NCBI RefSeq assembly: GCF_030052815.1 | Contig: NC_079496.1 | Span: 8,687,278 to 8,751,277, forward strand | Direction: 5' to 3' | DNA length: 64,000 nt | From: Hevea brasiliensis | Lineage: Eukaryota; Streptophyta; Magnoliopsida; Malpighiales; Euphorbiaceae | Part shown: piece by piece, positions 23,155-35,053 of the stretch | Numbering within the stretch: position 1 is the stretch's first letter | Layout: the number at the start of each line of letters is the position of its first letter | Position numbers and translations under genes: made by a program | Notes under the pieces: generated by a model | What the model was told of the DNA's origin: nothing | Database searches by the model: none | The model's input: the letters and a program-made list of their open reading frames with translations, nothing else

Positions 23155-25662
23155 TGTCACGACCCAACCTATGGGCCGGACCGACACTAGGACCTGGGCC
23201 AGCCTAAAGCCCCTGAGGCCCGTAGTAAGCCTAACTATTCCTCAAATCCATAACCAGGCCCATAATTTAGGCCCAATATGCATATAAAATAATCTAAATC
23301 AAACTGTTATAATTTCATTTCAGGCCGACTTAGCCCAGAAATTTTCAGAAAACTAAAATTAGGGGAGCCCAGCTCAACCCTGTTACCTCATTTACAAACT
23401 GTTTAAATACCATACAAATCTTCATTTATTAATCTCAAAAATTTAAATTAACACAATTTCTAACAAGGCCCACACTATTACTAACACATGCGGAGTTCTA
23501 GATTTTAAATTTAGAAAAGATAGTAAAACAATTAAATAGTCGACGTTAAACCTGCAAGGAAGAAAATAGGTTGCTCTGTAAAATAACTCCTCCTGTGGCT
23601 TGGAAAAATATTGAACAGGAGTGAGCGTTCGACTCAGAGAGTAAAATATCAATTTTAACCATAATCTCTATAACTATCTAAAACTAATGCACCCTGTAGA
23701 GTGAAATGCAACACCAGCAATAATTTCACATCATAACATCAAAAAGGTAATTTGGAGCACTCACACACCCAATAATAGCAATCATAATATATGGAGCCGA
23801 TCCCTATACGACTCTCTTAAATCCAACTTTGTGCGGTGAAGAACTCAGCTCGGACTTCCACTTAATAACCAAATCGGGGTCCCAGCGAAGAACTCAAGCC
23901 GTGTCTACCCCGAAGGACCGGGTCCCAGCGAAGATCTCAAGCCGTGTCTACCCGTCCTATCCATAGTCCACACCACATCACACGCACGCCAACGCACGCA
24001 CACTACTCCAAATTATCACAACAACATACATGGCACTTTCACAATTATGAATGCAACATAAAGCGTGCCTAAAGTTTATCTACATAGATATATGCATATA
24101 AGTGATGCATGGGCATGCTTGAACATATAATAATAGTGAAATTACAATTAAAATTAATATTTTACTCACAGTACACCGATGATTATTGTGGCTGCTGGAT
24201 GCAGGAAAATAGCTGACATCGATCACCTAATAATTAGATTATAAATTTATTAGTACTAAGTCAAAATAAAACTCTAAAGAGACGATAGACAGTCTAATTT
24301 ATGCCGGAAATCTGGCAGAGTTTCCCCTATACCTGGGATCTGTCCAACCTGCAAAAAGGCTCAAATAACACTTCTCAATTCAACTCATATCTCATCATCA
24401 TTATATGGCCCCTCCTGGGCCCTCCAAACCAAGCAATACTCAAAACCTTAAAAATTACGTTTTAGTCCCTATAATTGACATTTTGTAAAAATCCACTTAA
24501 ACATGCTCTAAAAATTCTAAAATTTTGTCCCGTGATCCTTAATAATATTATAAGGCTATTGCAAAATGAATTGTAATTTTCTAATCACCCATGAATAGTT
24601 TATTCAAGAATATTATTCAATTCCATAAGTTTCCAACAGCTAACATATTCTTAATTCAACCCAATTCAATATTCACATATTTAAACCTCCATCCTCAAGC
24701 TTCAACCAATTATATAAAATTTAATTATCTTAATTTCAAATAATCTTATATGCCTATATGCTAAAAATCTAACTAAAATCCATCTATATTTCTCAAAAAT
24801 ATTCTACAATCACTAAAAAATTCAACTAACACCATAGAATATCTCCAAATAATTTTACTTTCATCATATATTTTTCTTAGAATTTTTCTCCAATTTTTCC
24901 TGTTTAAGAAATACTGTATTTATGCTCCACAGACAGAGAAATAATAAAAATAGTCTTACCCGAAATTTATCTGTGTCTCAAAAATTTCAAAAATTTATGA
25001 GGAAGCCTCTGGAAGTTGAATCATCTCCATAGCCCACCGGAGCCACCGCCGGAACCACCGCGCACGGTGGCCGACCGCCGGCTACTTTTGCCGAATCTGA
25101 TCATACCACCATGTTCCTCTCCTCTTCCTCAGTCCATAGGTGGTCTCGGATCATCGATCCAACGGTCGGATCGTCGTAGATCTGACGAAAAAGCTTGAAA
25201 AACTGGAAACTTCTCTTCTCCATATCTCACTCATCCGACCTCCATTTGTTGCAAAATTGGTATCAAAAGAAAGGTCTCGGAACAAGCTTTCCAACGCCAC
25301 CTGAATCGCCTCGATCAGACGTCGGATGAAGCCGGAATCGCGTCGGAAAGCCGCTGCCCACTGTGCGCTCGTTTTCTCTCTCCTCTCCCTCTCTTGCCGC
25401 CGTTTCTGGTGTCTGGCCGTCGCCGGAGGGTCATCGACCGGTCACCGGAAAAAGAAAGAAGAAGAAGAGAGGGAAGGAGAGGAAAGAAAAGAGAGAATTG
25501 GGGGGGGGGGGGGGGGGGCGGGTTTCCACCGCCCGATTTTTTGAAGTTATTTTTTTATTTTTATTTTTTTTAAACTTTGGCAGTGACAGTGGAAATCCAC
25601 TGTCACACGCCAAAGTCAAATCTCATCAGGTTTTTTTTTTTTTTTTTTTCTGGGTTGTTACA
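23155..25662 (+). mobile_element. Solo LTR, 2.5 kb, Ty3/gypsy type
   Basis: Starts TGTCACGACCC and ends GGGTTGTTACA. The flanks are a perfect 5-bp duplication ATAGA (23150-23154 and 25663-25667), which is single in the uninterrupted copia 5' LTR. No coding domain lies inside, so this is an LTR left by recombination, not a full element. It is the same family as 1-1779, which is inverted. The 3' third contains GC-rich segments and homopolymer tracts; the small ORFs there (25016-25677) have no recognised domain. Confidence 0.92.
25501..25518 (+). repeat. G18 homopolymer
   Basis: Eighteen uninterrupted guanines inside the solo LTR, followed by CGGG, with a T19 run about 110 bp on. It could form a G-quadruplex, and it is also a site where assembly length is unreliable. 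Confidence 0.9.
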
Positions 25663-25828
25663 ATAGAAGCTTCTTGAATCAGTTTTTGATTAACTGTAAA
25701 TAGTTCTATATATATTGGGAAGTTACAGACGATTGATCGTATCTTGATTTTGAATGAAATGAAGTTCTTACTTCTTTCCCATTTTAGTTTTTGGTTCTTT
25801 GATTAATTTCTCAATTTGTTCACTCTGC

Positions 25829-27323
25829 TGATGCATGCATTTTATATTATCATTTAAGTATAATTTTTACACATAATTTATCATTATTTATAGCTATTAC
25901 AGTAAATATTAGCATATATTTAGTTAATTTTACCTTTTTACACTTTTTAGTTTAATTTTTAGAATTTATTTATTTTGTAGGTTAAATTTGGAGAATTTTG
26001 ATGATATTTTGATCAGAGCAGCCATTTGAAGGAAATTAGAGTTGAATTATAAAATTTTGAAGTTGAGTTAAAGAAATAGAAAGTTGTACAACCTATGACA
26101 TAGCTTATGTCGTAGTTTGTGTCATTGTCAGATATGAAATTTTTCTCAGGCAGAAAGTTATACAACTTGCAACACAAGACGCAACACAACCAATACAGCT
26201 TGTGATGTTTTAATGAAAACTGCTGACATGGCACTTTCGCTCATTTGATTTAATACATCATTTTCTCCATAATCTTTTGTCTTTTAACCCATTCTAGGGC
26301 AGACCTTTGAACCACATATAAACACCTTTTTCTCTTTCTTTCCACAAGGAGAAAAGAAGGGAGACTTTGTAAGAGAGAGAAGAAGAAAGAGGAGCACGTG
26401 AGATCGGGTTACTGTAGAAAAAGGGACGCCATCTGCAACGTTCCAGCAGCAGTTTCTTCACCATTTTTACTGGGTTTTTTTTGTCCCTTGAGTTAGATTT
26501 TCATTTCTTCTCCATTTCTATACTTGGGTTCGTCTTGAAATCATGATTTGTGAGTAGATTTTTGAGATTCTAGAGATGAGTCTGTAAATATTGCTTTGTA
26601 TTATGATTTTTAAACTGATTTAGTCATTTAAATGAGATTTACTGTATTTTAATTTATTGCTTGTGAGCTTGTTGCCTTACTTGATGAAAGGACCCTTATT
26701 AAGTTAAGTTTTAACCCTTAATAGATGGACTAAAAAGTGAATGTTTGAAATAGATAATCTTGCAATAAACTTAGTTTTCTTGGTGTTAGAGATAAGCTAA
26801 GAGGATTAAGGGGACTTTCAAAATCAATTAGAGCTTTAATTGGGTTTTTGTCAAGTTTGAAATACTGTAAAAATAGGGTTCGATTTGATGAATACCAACT
26901 TTCAAATACTTGAAAAAGGTTTCAAAGAATTAAGAATTGATTTCTCTCAAAATTGCAATTCTTACGTGCTTGGCTAAATTGGGGTAAACCACATGCAAAC
27001 AATATTGAAAATTCTATCTCTAGAATCATTTTAATTTTCATTGAAGTTAGATTTAATTTCTCTCAATTTTATAATTAGTGATTTCAATTTTAATTTTAAT
27101 CATCTAGTTTAATTAGTTTAATTAATTGTTTGAATTAGCTTAAATTCCTCAAATACCAGTTTTAATTTTGAATTTCATTATCAATAACTTTAAATTTTGA
27201 CAATTCTAATTAGCTTATTCTTTTATTTCCAATTTAAGCACAATTCCCTATAGGAACGGTATTTTTAAAACTATATTACTGTAATCCATGCACTTGCAGA
27301 AGCTATTTCACAGCAACACACCA
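25829..27323 (+). mobile_element. Solo LTR of an Athila-type element, 1.5 kb
   Basis: Starts TGATGCATGC and ends CAACACACCA. The flanks are TCTGC (25824-25828) and CCTGC (27324-27328), a target duplication with one mismatch. The 3' end has the Athila LTR layout: ATTCCCTATAGGAACGGT, then CCATGCACTTGCAGAAGC, comparable with CGTGCACTTGCGG in the full element. A dyad-rich block (about 26085-26210, e.g. CCTATGACATAGCTTATGTC) lies upstream of a TATA-like ACATATAAACACC (about 26314-26326), as in the full element's LTR. No coding region. Confidence 0.85.
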
Positions 27324-27588
27324 CCTGCCATGTCATGTTGCAGAAAAACAATGTGGTATCTATGAAATTGGGACGAAATCTGAAGGAAAAGTTGCCATTG
27401 AAAGGGATTTCTCTGGTGCCCAGATCGTCATCCTTTGACTTGCAATGGATGGTTAGCTCCAATTCCTCACCAAGCACATTGGTCATGCTCACTGTCTGCT
27501 CCTTGGGAAAAAACCAGGCTTAACAGCTACTCCTCAGTAACAAAAACACCATTACCAGGGAAAAGCTTCTGGCGATGAAGGGACTCAT
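27324..27588 (-). pseudogene. S-protein homologue (SPH) pseudogene, N-terminal half
   Basis: From Met at 27588 the reading gives a hydrophobic signal-like stretch (SLVMVFLLL), a TAA at 27520-27522 near the expected signal-cleavage site, then FFPKEQTVSMTN, LTIHCKSKDDDLG, FSFRFRPNFIDTTLFFC and NMTWQ. These are the SPH hallmark blocks, closest to the paralogue at 27990. It breaks off where the solo LTR ends. Joined across one copy of the target duplication to 3345, the reading continues in frame (TWQ|GQTHWFDIY). Two nonsense codons in the joined gene show that it is dead. Confidence 0.9.
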
Positions 27589-27989
27589 TTTTTATGCTTT
27601 TTGCTTCTTTTGGGTTTAGCAGAGAGGGAGAGGAAAGCATTAGTTTGGAGTCAAGATTGCATTTTTGCATTTCACAAGTTTGTACATATAGAAAGGCATA
27701 AAGAGTGTATTTTCAGAAATAATTTATAGTAAGAAATTGAACATCATGGTTAGTATATCTGATAGAAGCCACAATATCTCATATATTTGGTAAAAAATTT
27801 AAATTTGTACTTGTACAAGGAAAGAAATATAACTTCTGCTTTTGTTACTTTTTTTGAGTGATTTGCATTCATTGCATATTTAACAAAATTAAGTTGCCAT
27901 CTTGGCTAAATGAACAGGATGGAGTTGAGATAACGAGAGCTTCTTTATTTAGTAAAAATAGCTAGCCAAAGAGAAGTAATTAAAGACGG

Positions 27990-28409
27990 CTATGGATTCC
28001 AAGGAAAACAAATATCAAAGTGATGAGTTTTGTCGTTCAACATGCAAGGGCCTGTGGTTTGTATACTCCACACACACACAACACACCGATCCGCGTCCCT
28101 GATATCCAAGTAAATGTCGAACCAATGGGATACTTGTTCCCAACTCATGAGGCAATAGAAGCGAGTGGTTCCCCAAGCGTTGGGACGAAATCTGAAGGAA
28201 AAGTAGCCTTTGTAAGTGAGTAGTTTTTGTCCAAGGTCGTCATCCTTTGATTTACAATGGACTTTGAGGTCCATGTCTGCACCCAGATCGTTAGTGATGT
28301 TTACTGTCTTCTTTTTTGGAATAAGCCAACTTGCTTCACCACTTTCAGTTGTCATCAGTAGCATCAACAACACCATTTGCACCAACATATCTCTAGTGAA
28401 AGGCCTCAT
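27990..28409 (-). CDS. S-protein homologue (SPH), intact
   Basis: 139 residues, single exon, normal length for the family. Signal peptide about residues 1-26 (MVLLMLLM core). Family blocks: HCKSKDDDLG (51-60), FSFRFRP (70-76), GTTRFYC (80-86), HWFDIY (95-100). Cysteines are at 52, 86, 109, 112, 122 and 134; paired cysteines are a family trait. It is predicted to be a small secreted beta-sandwich protein. Family members include the Papaver pistil S1 ligand, but most copies in other plants have no known role. A TATA box lies 52-64 bp upstream on the minus strand. Its nearest relative here is the pseudogene 400 bp to the left. Confidence 0.9.
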   Translation of the reverse strand: MRPFTRDMLVQMVLLMLLMTTESGEASWLIPKKKTVNITNDLGADMDLKVHCKSKDDDLGQKLLTYKGYFSFRFRPNAWGTTRFYCLMSWEQVSHWFDIYLDIRDADRCVVCVWSIQTTGPCMLNDKTHHFDICFPWNP

Positions 28410-28460
28410 GTTTGTGCTTTTTTTCTTTGGTGGATGGTAAGGGAAAGAGGGGGTGTGCCT

Positions 28461-28473
28461 CTTATTTATATAG
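28461..28473 (-). promoter_or_regulatory. TATA box of the SPH gene at 27990-28409
   Basis: CCTATATAAATAAG on the minus strand, 52-64 bp before the ATG. Confidence 0.65.
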
Positions 28474-28479
28474 GTGAAT

Positions 28480-29837
28480 TTTTTTACGTAATTAACCTCC
28501 CATATATAGGATATGATTGTATGACAACAATATATGTTAAGTTGGTTTGTTTTTGAGAAGTTTTATGCTAGCAAATTCCGTTGAGTTGATATAAAAGGGT
28601 TATTCTTTATTGCTGCTGTTTGTTCTTTTGGTTTTATTTGTTTTTAGTCATGGCTATCTTCTTGGTTTGGTTTGTAATTAATCACCAGATTTTCTTACTT
28701 AATATGTCACATTTGTCGACGAAAGGTTTATTTACTTGAGTTTAGATTGTTTTACATGTAATTTTTTCCTGACTTTTATTTACTTAATAAAAATTAATTT
28801 TTTTAATGTAAGTGCGACGTTGATTATAATTATTATATGTACTCATAATTTAAACTTTTATTTGTAATTTTCTATTAATTTTTTTTATTTATGATATGAT
28901 ATTATATATTATAATATATTAAATTTCAATGACCAATTAAATTTAGCCATTCATTATTATAGTACTAAATTACCAAAAACGTATTCTACTCATAATTAAT
29001 TATAAAGTTGATTTGTATTTTTTTAATTTTTTTATATGTTTAGTCTGTTAGTCCTGAAGAAAATTGGGCTATATTTTCTTAAAATATCATGTTCGATTAT
29101 TTATATATTTTAGTGTTTCATTGAAATTCTTCTATATATTTTTTTTCTCTATATTACCATATAACTTCAGTATGGAATATATGATAACAATGATTCTTTA
29201 TATGCTATGAAGAATTGAGTTTTGTAGTGTTCTTTGCTTGTTGTCTAATAATTTATGATTTATTAAATAGTTTATCTAACCCGATTAATTTAATGTTTGT
29301 GACTGGTGCAATAACCGCAATATTTAATGTTGTAAACAAATTAAAGGTTAAATGGTTGAACACGATTTGCAAACCATTAACATTTATTATATTAAATATT
29401 ATTAAATAAGTATATTTTGCATATGTCTTACAAAGCAAAGGATTACACCATGTTTTTTTTTTAATTTAGATATTCATATTTTATTTAAAATATATTAATT
29501 TTTAATAATTAATTAAATTTAATTTTTTATTTCATAATAGTAAATTAATATAAATATTTTTTTCTTCTTTTCATTAGTCCTCTTTCTATTTTTATATATA
29601 CAAGATTAAAGATTTGAGATAATCAGGGCTCTAATCAGTAATGTTTGCAAGTATTGACATAAAGGCTTTTTGACATTGGCTGCTCCATCTTTTGGGATGC
29701 TTTTCTTGATTATTGCTTTAGAATTTATATTGGAGTTGTGTCAATTATTAAATACCAACAATTTTTGCAAGTGTGATTGCAGTGTAAAATTATAATAAAA
29801 GGTATAAAAAAATGTTATATTAATTATATTATTTTTT
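28480..29837. other. AT-rich intergenic stretch
   Basis: Low-complexity AT-rich sequence between an SPH gene and the foldback element. Small ORFs at 29215-29438 on both strands have no recognisable domain. Confidence 0.6.
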
Positions 29838-30862
29838 GAAAAAATTATCATGTAGTCTTTTTTTTTTTTTAATGAAATTAACTATTTAGTTTTTATATTT
29901 TTAAATATACATTATTTAGTTCTTGTATTTTGCTTCTGTTAATTTCTTTAGTCCTTCTGTCAAATTTTATATTAGCCAATGGATTTTAATGCAAGTCAAA
30001 CCATTATTTAGTTCCTTCATTATTATTTAGTCACTTCATTTTAGCAAAACTAATTAGTTGATTATTGTATTTTGAAAAACACAATGTTTTGAAAAATATA
30101 TTCTCAGATGAAAATAAAAATTTTGTTGTGTAGAAGCTAAATATGAATTTGCATTTTTTTAAATTATTCAAGTATTCCATTTAATTCCCTAGACATCATT
30201 TTTGTATTTTATCTATTGGGAAATAATTTTCCTAGGTTATCGTCTTAATTACTTGGAGATCTAAAGGAACTTATTAACTTTTTACGTAGATAGCTTAAAC
30301 TCTTGTCTATATATATATATAAAAAACAGAGAGATAATGAGGGGGAGAAGGGTATGAATGCAGAGGAAAAGAAACATGGAAGAAAGAAATAAGGGAAGGG
30401 GAAAGAGAAATAAGGGGGAGAGCATCAAAGTGATTTGGATATAAAAAAGTTGTAACACCCCTTACCCGAACTACAGTAGCCGGATAAGAAATGCTATATT
30501 CTGTGCCAGAGCACCTTATCGTATCTTACTTTATTCCATATTAATTTATTTGTTATTTTAATTAATTATTCAATTTATTTTTATGTGTAGAAACTGACGG
30601 GGTTTTCCCTATTTTTATAATCATTTGGCGTATTACACAATTCACCTATTTAAAATAATCTCAATATCAATTTTCATCATTGCATAATATCAAATAATAT
30701 TATCCATGTCCATTTCCATATCAAATTTCAACTCATATTATACATGAAATTTACAAATTTACAATATATACAAATTAATTATACAAACTTATAATTCACA
30801 TTACAACTTCAAAATTAATTACAATGAATAAAAATAAACTACACTATTATGATACATGCGGC

Positions 30863-32944
30863 TGTTAGTAGTATGCCTTAGAGCATATCATTTAGTATGT
30901 ATATTGTACATATTTTATTAATAAAAATGTAATTTCACTTTTCCGTTTACATAATATATTTATGTGTAATAGAAAATGTCCATTGATATTTTATTAGAAA
31001 TTCTATTCTTAAGTTGTTAAGAATATGAGTGACAGTATTTCTAGCACAAAATATCATAAATTGGTTCACAATCAAGGATACTTCACACAAGACATGACTT
31101 ATCTAGAAAGATTGTATTCATGTTTATTCCCAAGTTATTTATATGAGATGTAAATAAGATGGAATGGTGAGTCTCATGCCATATAACAAACATGATAGGC
31201 ACTTATACATGATAAGTAGGCCGAACCAGTGACACTTATGACAAGCACATGGAGTTTACTCTTGTTAATGCATGTCATAAATTATATCAATGCATATAAT
31301 CTTTAGACCTGAGATAGCACAGTTATCTTGTATATAGGTGGTTGGAGTTTGATACTGCTTTCATACTTGTACTGTGTATGGCTATATGGGCATGTGTTGG
31401 CTCCTACTAGTTATATATGGAGGTAGGTGTTGATCAAGATGGAATCTGTTACCCTAAGTAAATAGGGATAAAATCCTATGTTCATTTAATTGTTCTTGAT
31501 GTTTCAAGTTCCTAGGCAAGACAGATAGATTTAATCAGAAAAGAGTTTATGATAAGAAAATCTTTTTAATCAAGAATTGAAATTAAAAGAGAACATAATA
31601 TTCATAGCAAATGTAGTTTGACATAAACCATGATTCCAGCTTGAATTGGGATTTTGTAACAGAAAGATTCTAGTGCATAACAACATATGATAAAAGATTC
31701 ATTTAAGGTATTCCTTATTACTGATTGGGTGGCCATGGCATACTATGCTAGGTGTTAACCATGGTCTATGAGATGCCAAAAATGATTTAGAGAAATCATT
31801 TATGGTAAGAAAGAGTTCTGATGATATTAAGAGTTAATATCATATCTCATTGTCAATTAGTGATGAGCCTAGCGAGTCACACACACACACAAGTAATCAC
31901 CAAGTTAAATGGGATTTAATTAATTAGTTAAAGAGTTTAATTGATTAATTAAATACGTTTGGTTTGCAATTAGATTGCAAAGTTCCTAGCATTACTTGAA
32001 ACCAAATCTAGATTATTGGATGTATATTATAAGTTAAATTTATATTTAAAGTGTGTAAATATGAATTTAATTATGAGAAATTAATTAATAGAGATTAATT
32101 AATTAATTTATATTTGATAAAAATTAATTAGAAGAGGAGAAATAATTATTTGGGTTGAGAACTCAAAATTACAGCATAAGGGTAATTTGGTCATTTCACA
32201 GGGTGACATGTGGCACCATATAAGCTTGCCATTTATTTTCCAATCATGTAAGATGATCAAAGTCAAGATTCAATCTAGCTTTGACATTTGGCATAATGTG
32301 ATTGGGTCAACTAAACTAAGATGCAATCAGAAGATGACATGTGACAAGGGTTTTAAGTGGTGACCTAATTATAAAAGGGAAACGATGAAAGAATAAAACA
32401 CATTCTGATTTTTATCAAAGAGGTGCTGCCACCCTTGAAGCTTTCATCCTCTCTTCTTTTTCATCTCTCATCAATTCAAAGAGAATTGCCCATATTCTCT
32501 TGAATTAAAATTGCTATAAATTGTTTCTAGTGTCCTATATGCATCTACAACCTCTCTAAAGGCAAATCCCTAATTTCTAATTGGTTGGCAAGGCTTTAGA
32601 AGCTGTTCAAGGGGCTGCCATTGGTGATCTTGGTGTGGACAAGCTAGAGGGATAACATCTGGGGTCCTAGGTGCTTCACAAAGATACCAAACACATCTAC
32701 AATGCATTAATAGGTTAGTGCACATGTTCTTGAATTAATCTAGGATTCTAATGAATTATTTTGTTAATTCTAAAATCTTAAATGGCAAATGTAGATCCTA
32801 ATACATATTAAAAGAGTTTTAATATGCAATTGAACATTGAAATCAATAGGTAAATAATGAATCTTGCATGATGCATGAGACCCTAGAAAAAAATTTTTGA
32901 ATTCAATGTTCTAATCTGATAATTTTCATGCTTCTGCTCCTTCA
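30863..32944 (+). repeat. LTR-like unit, copy 1
   Basis: 2082 bp. It lacks the 23-24 bp internal duplication (GTGACA..GTGGCACCAT repeated) that copies 2 and 3 have. Its first part differs from copies 2 and 3, while its last ~300 bp match copy 2. Confidence 0.85.
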
Positions 32945-32946
32945 AT

Positions 32947-35051
32947 TGTTAGTAGTATGCCCTAGAGCATATCATTTAGTATGTATCTTATACATATTTT
33001 ATTAATAAAAAGGCAATTTCACTTTTTCGTTTACATAATATATTTATGTGTAATAGAAAAGGTCCATTGATATTTTATTAGAAATTCTATTCTTAAGTTG
33101 TTAAGAATATGAGTGACAGTATTTCTAGCACAAAGTATCATAAATTGGTTCACAATTGAGGATACTTCACACAGGACATGACTTATCCAGAAAGATTGTA
33201 TTCATGTTTATATTCAAGTTATTTATATAAGATATAAATAAGATAGAATGATGAGTCTCATGCCATATAACAAATATGATAGGCACTTATACATGATAAG
33301 TAAGCCAAACCAGTGACATTTATGATAAGCACATGGAGTTTACTCTTGTCAATGCATTGTCATAAATCATATCAGTGCATATAATCTTTAGACCTGAGAT
33401 AGCACAGTTATCTTGTATATAGGTGGTTTGAGTTTGATACTGCTTTCATACTTGTACTGTGTATGGGTATATGGACATGTGTTGGCTTCTACTAGTTATA
33501 TATGAAGGTAGGTGTTGATCAAGATGGAATCTGTTACCCTAAGTAAATAGGGATAAAATTCTATGTTCATTTAGTTATTCTTGATGTTTCAAGTTCCTGG
33601 CCAGGACAGATAGATTTAATCAGAAAAGAGTTTCTGATGAGAAAATCTTTTTAATCAAGAATTGGAATTAAAAAAGAACATAATATTCATAGCAAATGGA
33701 GTTTGACATAAACTATGACTTCAGCTCGAATTGGGATTTTGTAACAGAGAGATTCTAGTGCATGGTAACATATGATAAAAGGATCATTTAAGGTATTCCT
33801 TATTACTGATTGGGTGGCCATGGCATGCTATGCTAGGTGTTAACCATGGTCTATGAGATGCCTAAAATGATTTAGAGAAATCATTTATGGTAAGAAAGAG
33901 TTCTGATGATATTAAGAGACAATATCATATCTCATTGCTAATTAGTGATGAGCCTAGCGAGTCACACACACACACAAGTAATCACCAAGTTAAATGTGAT
34001 TTAATTAATTAGTTAAAGAGTTTAATTGATTAATTAAATACGTTTAGTTTGCAATTAGATTGCAAAGTCCCTGGCATGACTTGAAACCAAATCTAGGTTA
34101 TTAGATATATATTATAAGTTAAATTTATATTTAAAGAGTTTAAATATGAATTTAATTATGAGAAATTAATTAATAGAGATTAATTAATTAATTTATATTT
34201 GATATAAATTAATTAGAAGAGGAGAAATAATTATTTTGGGTTGAAAACTCAAAATTACAACACAAGGGTAATTTGATCATTTTATAGGGTGACATGTGGC
34301 ACCATGAGATGGTGACACATGGCACCATATAAGCTTGCCATTTGTCTTCCAATCATGTAAGATGATCAAAGTCAAGATTAAATCTAGCTTTGACATTTGG
34401 CATAATGTGATCGGGTCAATTAAACTAAGATGCAATCAGAAGATGACATATGGTAAGGGTTTTAAGTGGTGACCTAATTATAAAAGAGAAAGGATGAAAG
34501 AATAAAACACATTTGATTTTATCAAAGAGGTTCCGTCACCCTTGAAGCTTTCATCCTCTCTTCTTCTTCATCTCTCATCAATTCAAAGAGAATTGCCCAT
34601 ATTCTCTTGAATTAAAATTACTAGAAATTGTTTCTAGTATAGTATATACATCTACAACCTCTCTAACGGCAAATCCCTAATTTCTAATTGGTTGGCAAGG
34701 CTTTAGAAGCTGTTCAAGGGGCTGCCATTGGTGATCTTGGTGTGGACAAGCTAGAGGGATAACATCTGGGGTCCTAGGTGCTTCACAAAGATACCAAACA
34801 CATCTACAATGCATTAATAGGTTAGTGCACATGTTCTTGAATTAATCTAAGATTCTAATGAATTATTTTGTTAATTCTAAAATCTTAAATGGCAAATGTA
34901 GATCCTAATACATATTAAAAGAGTTTTAATATGCAATTGAACATTGAAATCAATAGGTAAATAATGAATCTTGCATGATGCATGAGACCCTAGAAAAAAA
35001 TTTTTGAATTCAATGTTCTAATCTGATAATTTTCATGCTTCTGCTCCTTCA
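32947..35051 (+). repeat. LTR-like unit, copy 2 (apparent hybrid)
   Basis: 2105 bp. Most of it matches copy 3, including the internal duplication near 34290-34330. From about 34760 to its end it carries the copy 1 variants (GGATAACATCTGGGGTCCTA). Confidence 0.85.
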
Positions 35052-35053
35052 AT

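Larger units (their letters stand above)
3346..25822 (+). mobile_element. Ty1/copia retrotransposon, degenerate, carrying two nested insertions
   Basis: LTRs at 3346-3780 and 22878-25822 start TGAAAGAAT and end GTTCA. A primer-binding site follows the 5' LTR directly and a purine tract precedes the 3' LTR. Domain order is gag, protease, integrase, reverse transcriptase, RNase H, the copia order. The flanks are CCCTG (3341-3345) and CTCTG (25823-25827), a target duplication with one mismatch. Removing the Athila element (7890-22628 plus one GTGAC) and the solo LTR (23155-25662 plus one ATAGA) leaves about 5.2 kb, normal for copia. The two LTRs differ at many sites, and the coding region has several frameshifts and stops, so this is an old, inactive insertion. 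Confidence 0.93.
22878..25822 (+). repeat. 3' LTR of the copia element, split by a solo LTR
   Basis: The parts 22878-23154 and 25668-25822 join to a 432-bp LTR equal in layout to 3346-3780. The break falls at the ATAGA that is present once in the 5' LTR. Confidence 0.92.

Noticed and set aside
25326..25677. Overlapping basic ORFs near the G18 tract
   Set aside because: They lie in the non-coding solo LTR, depend on homopolymer runs and have no domain.
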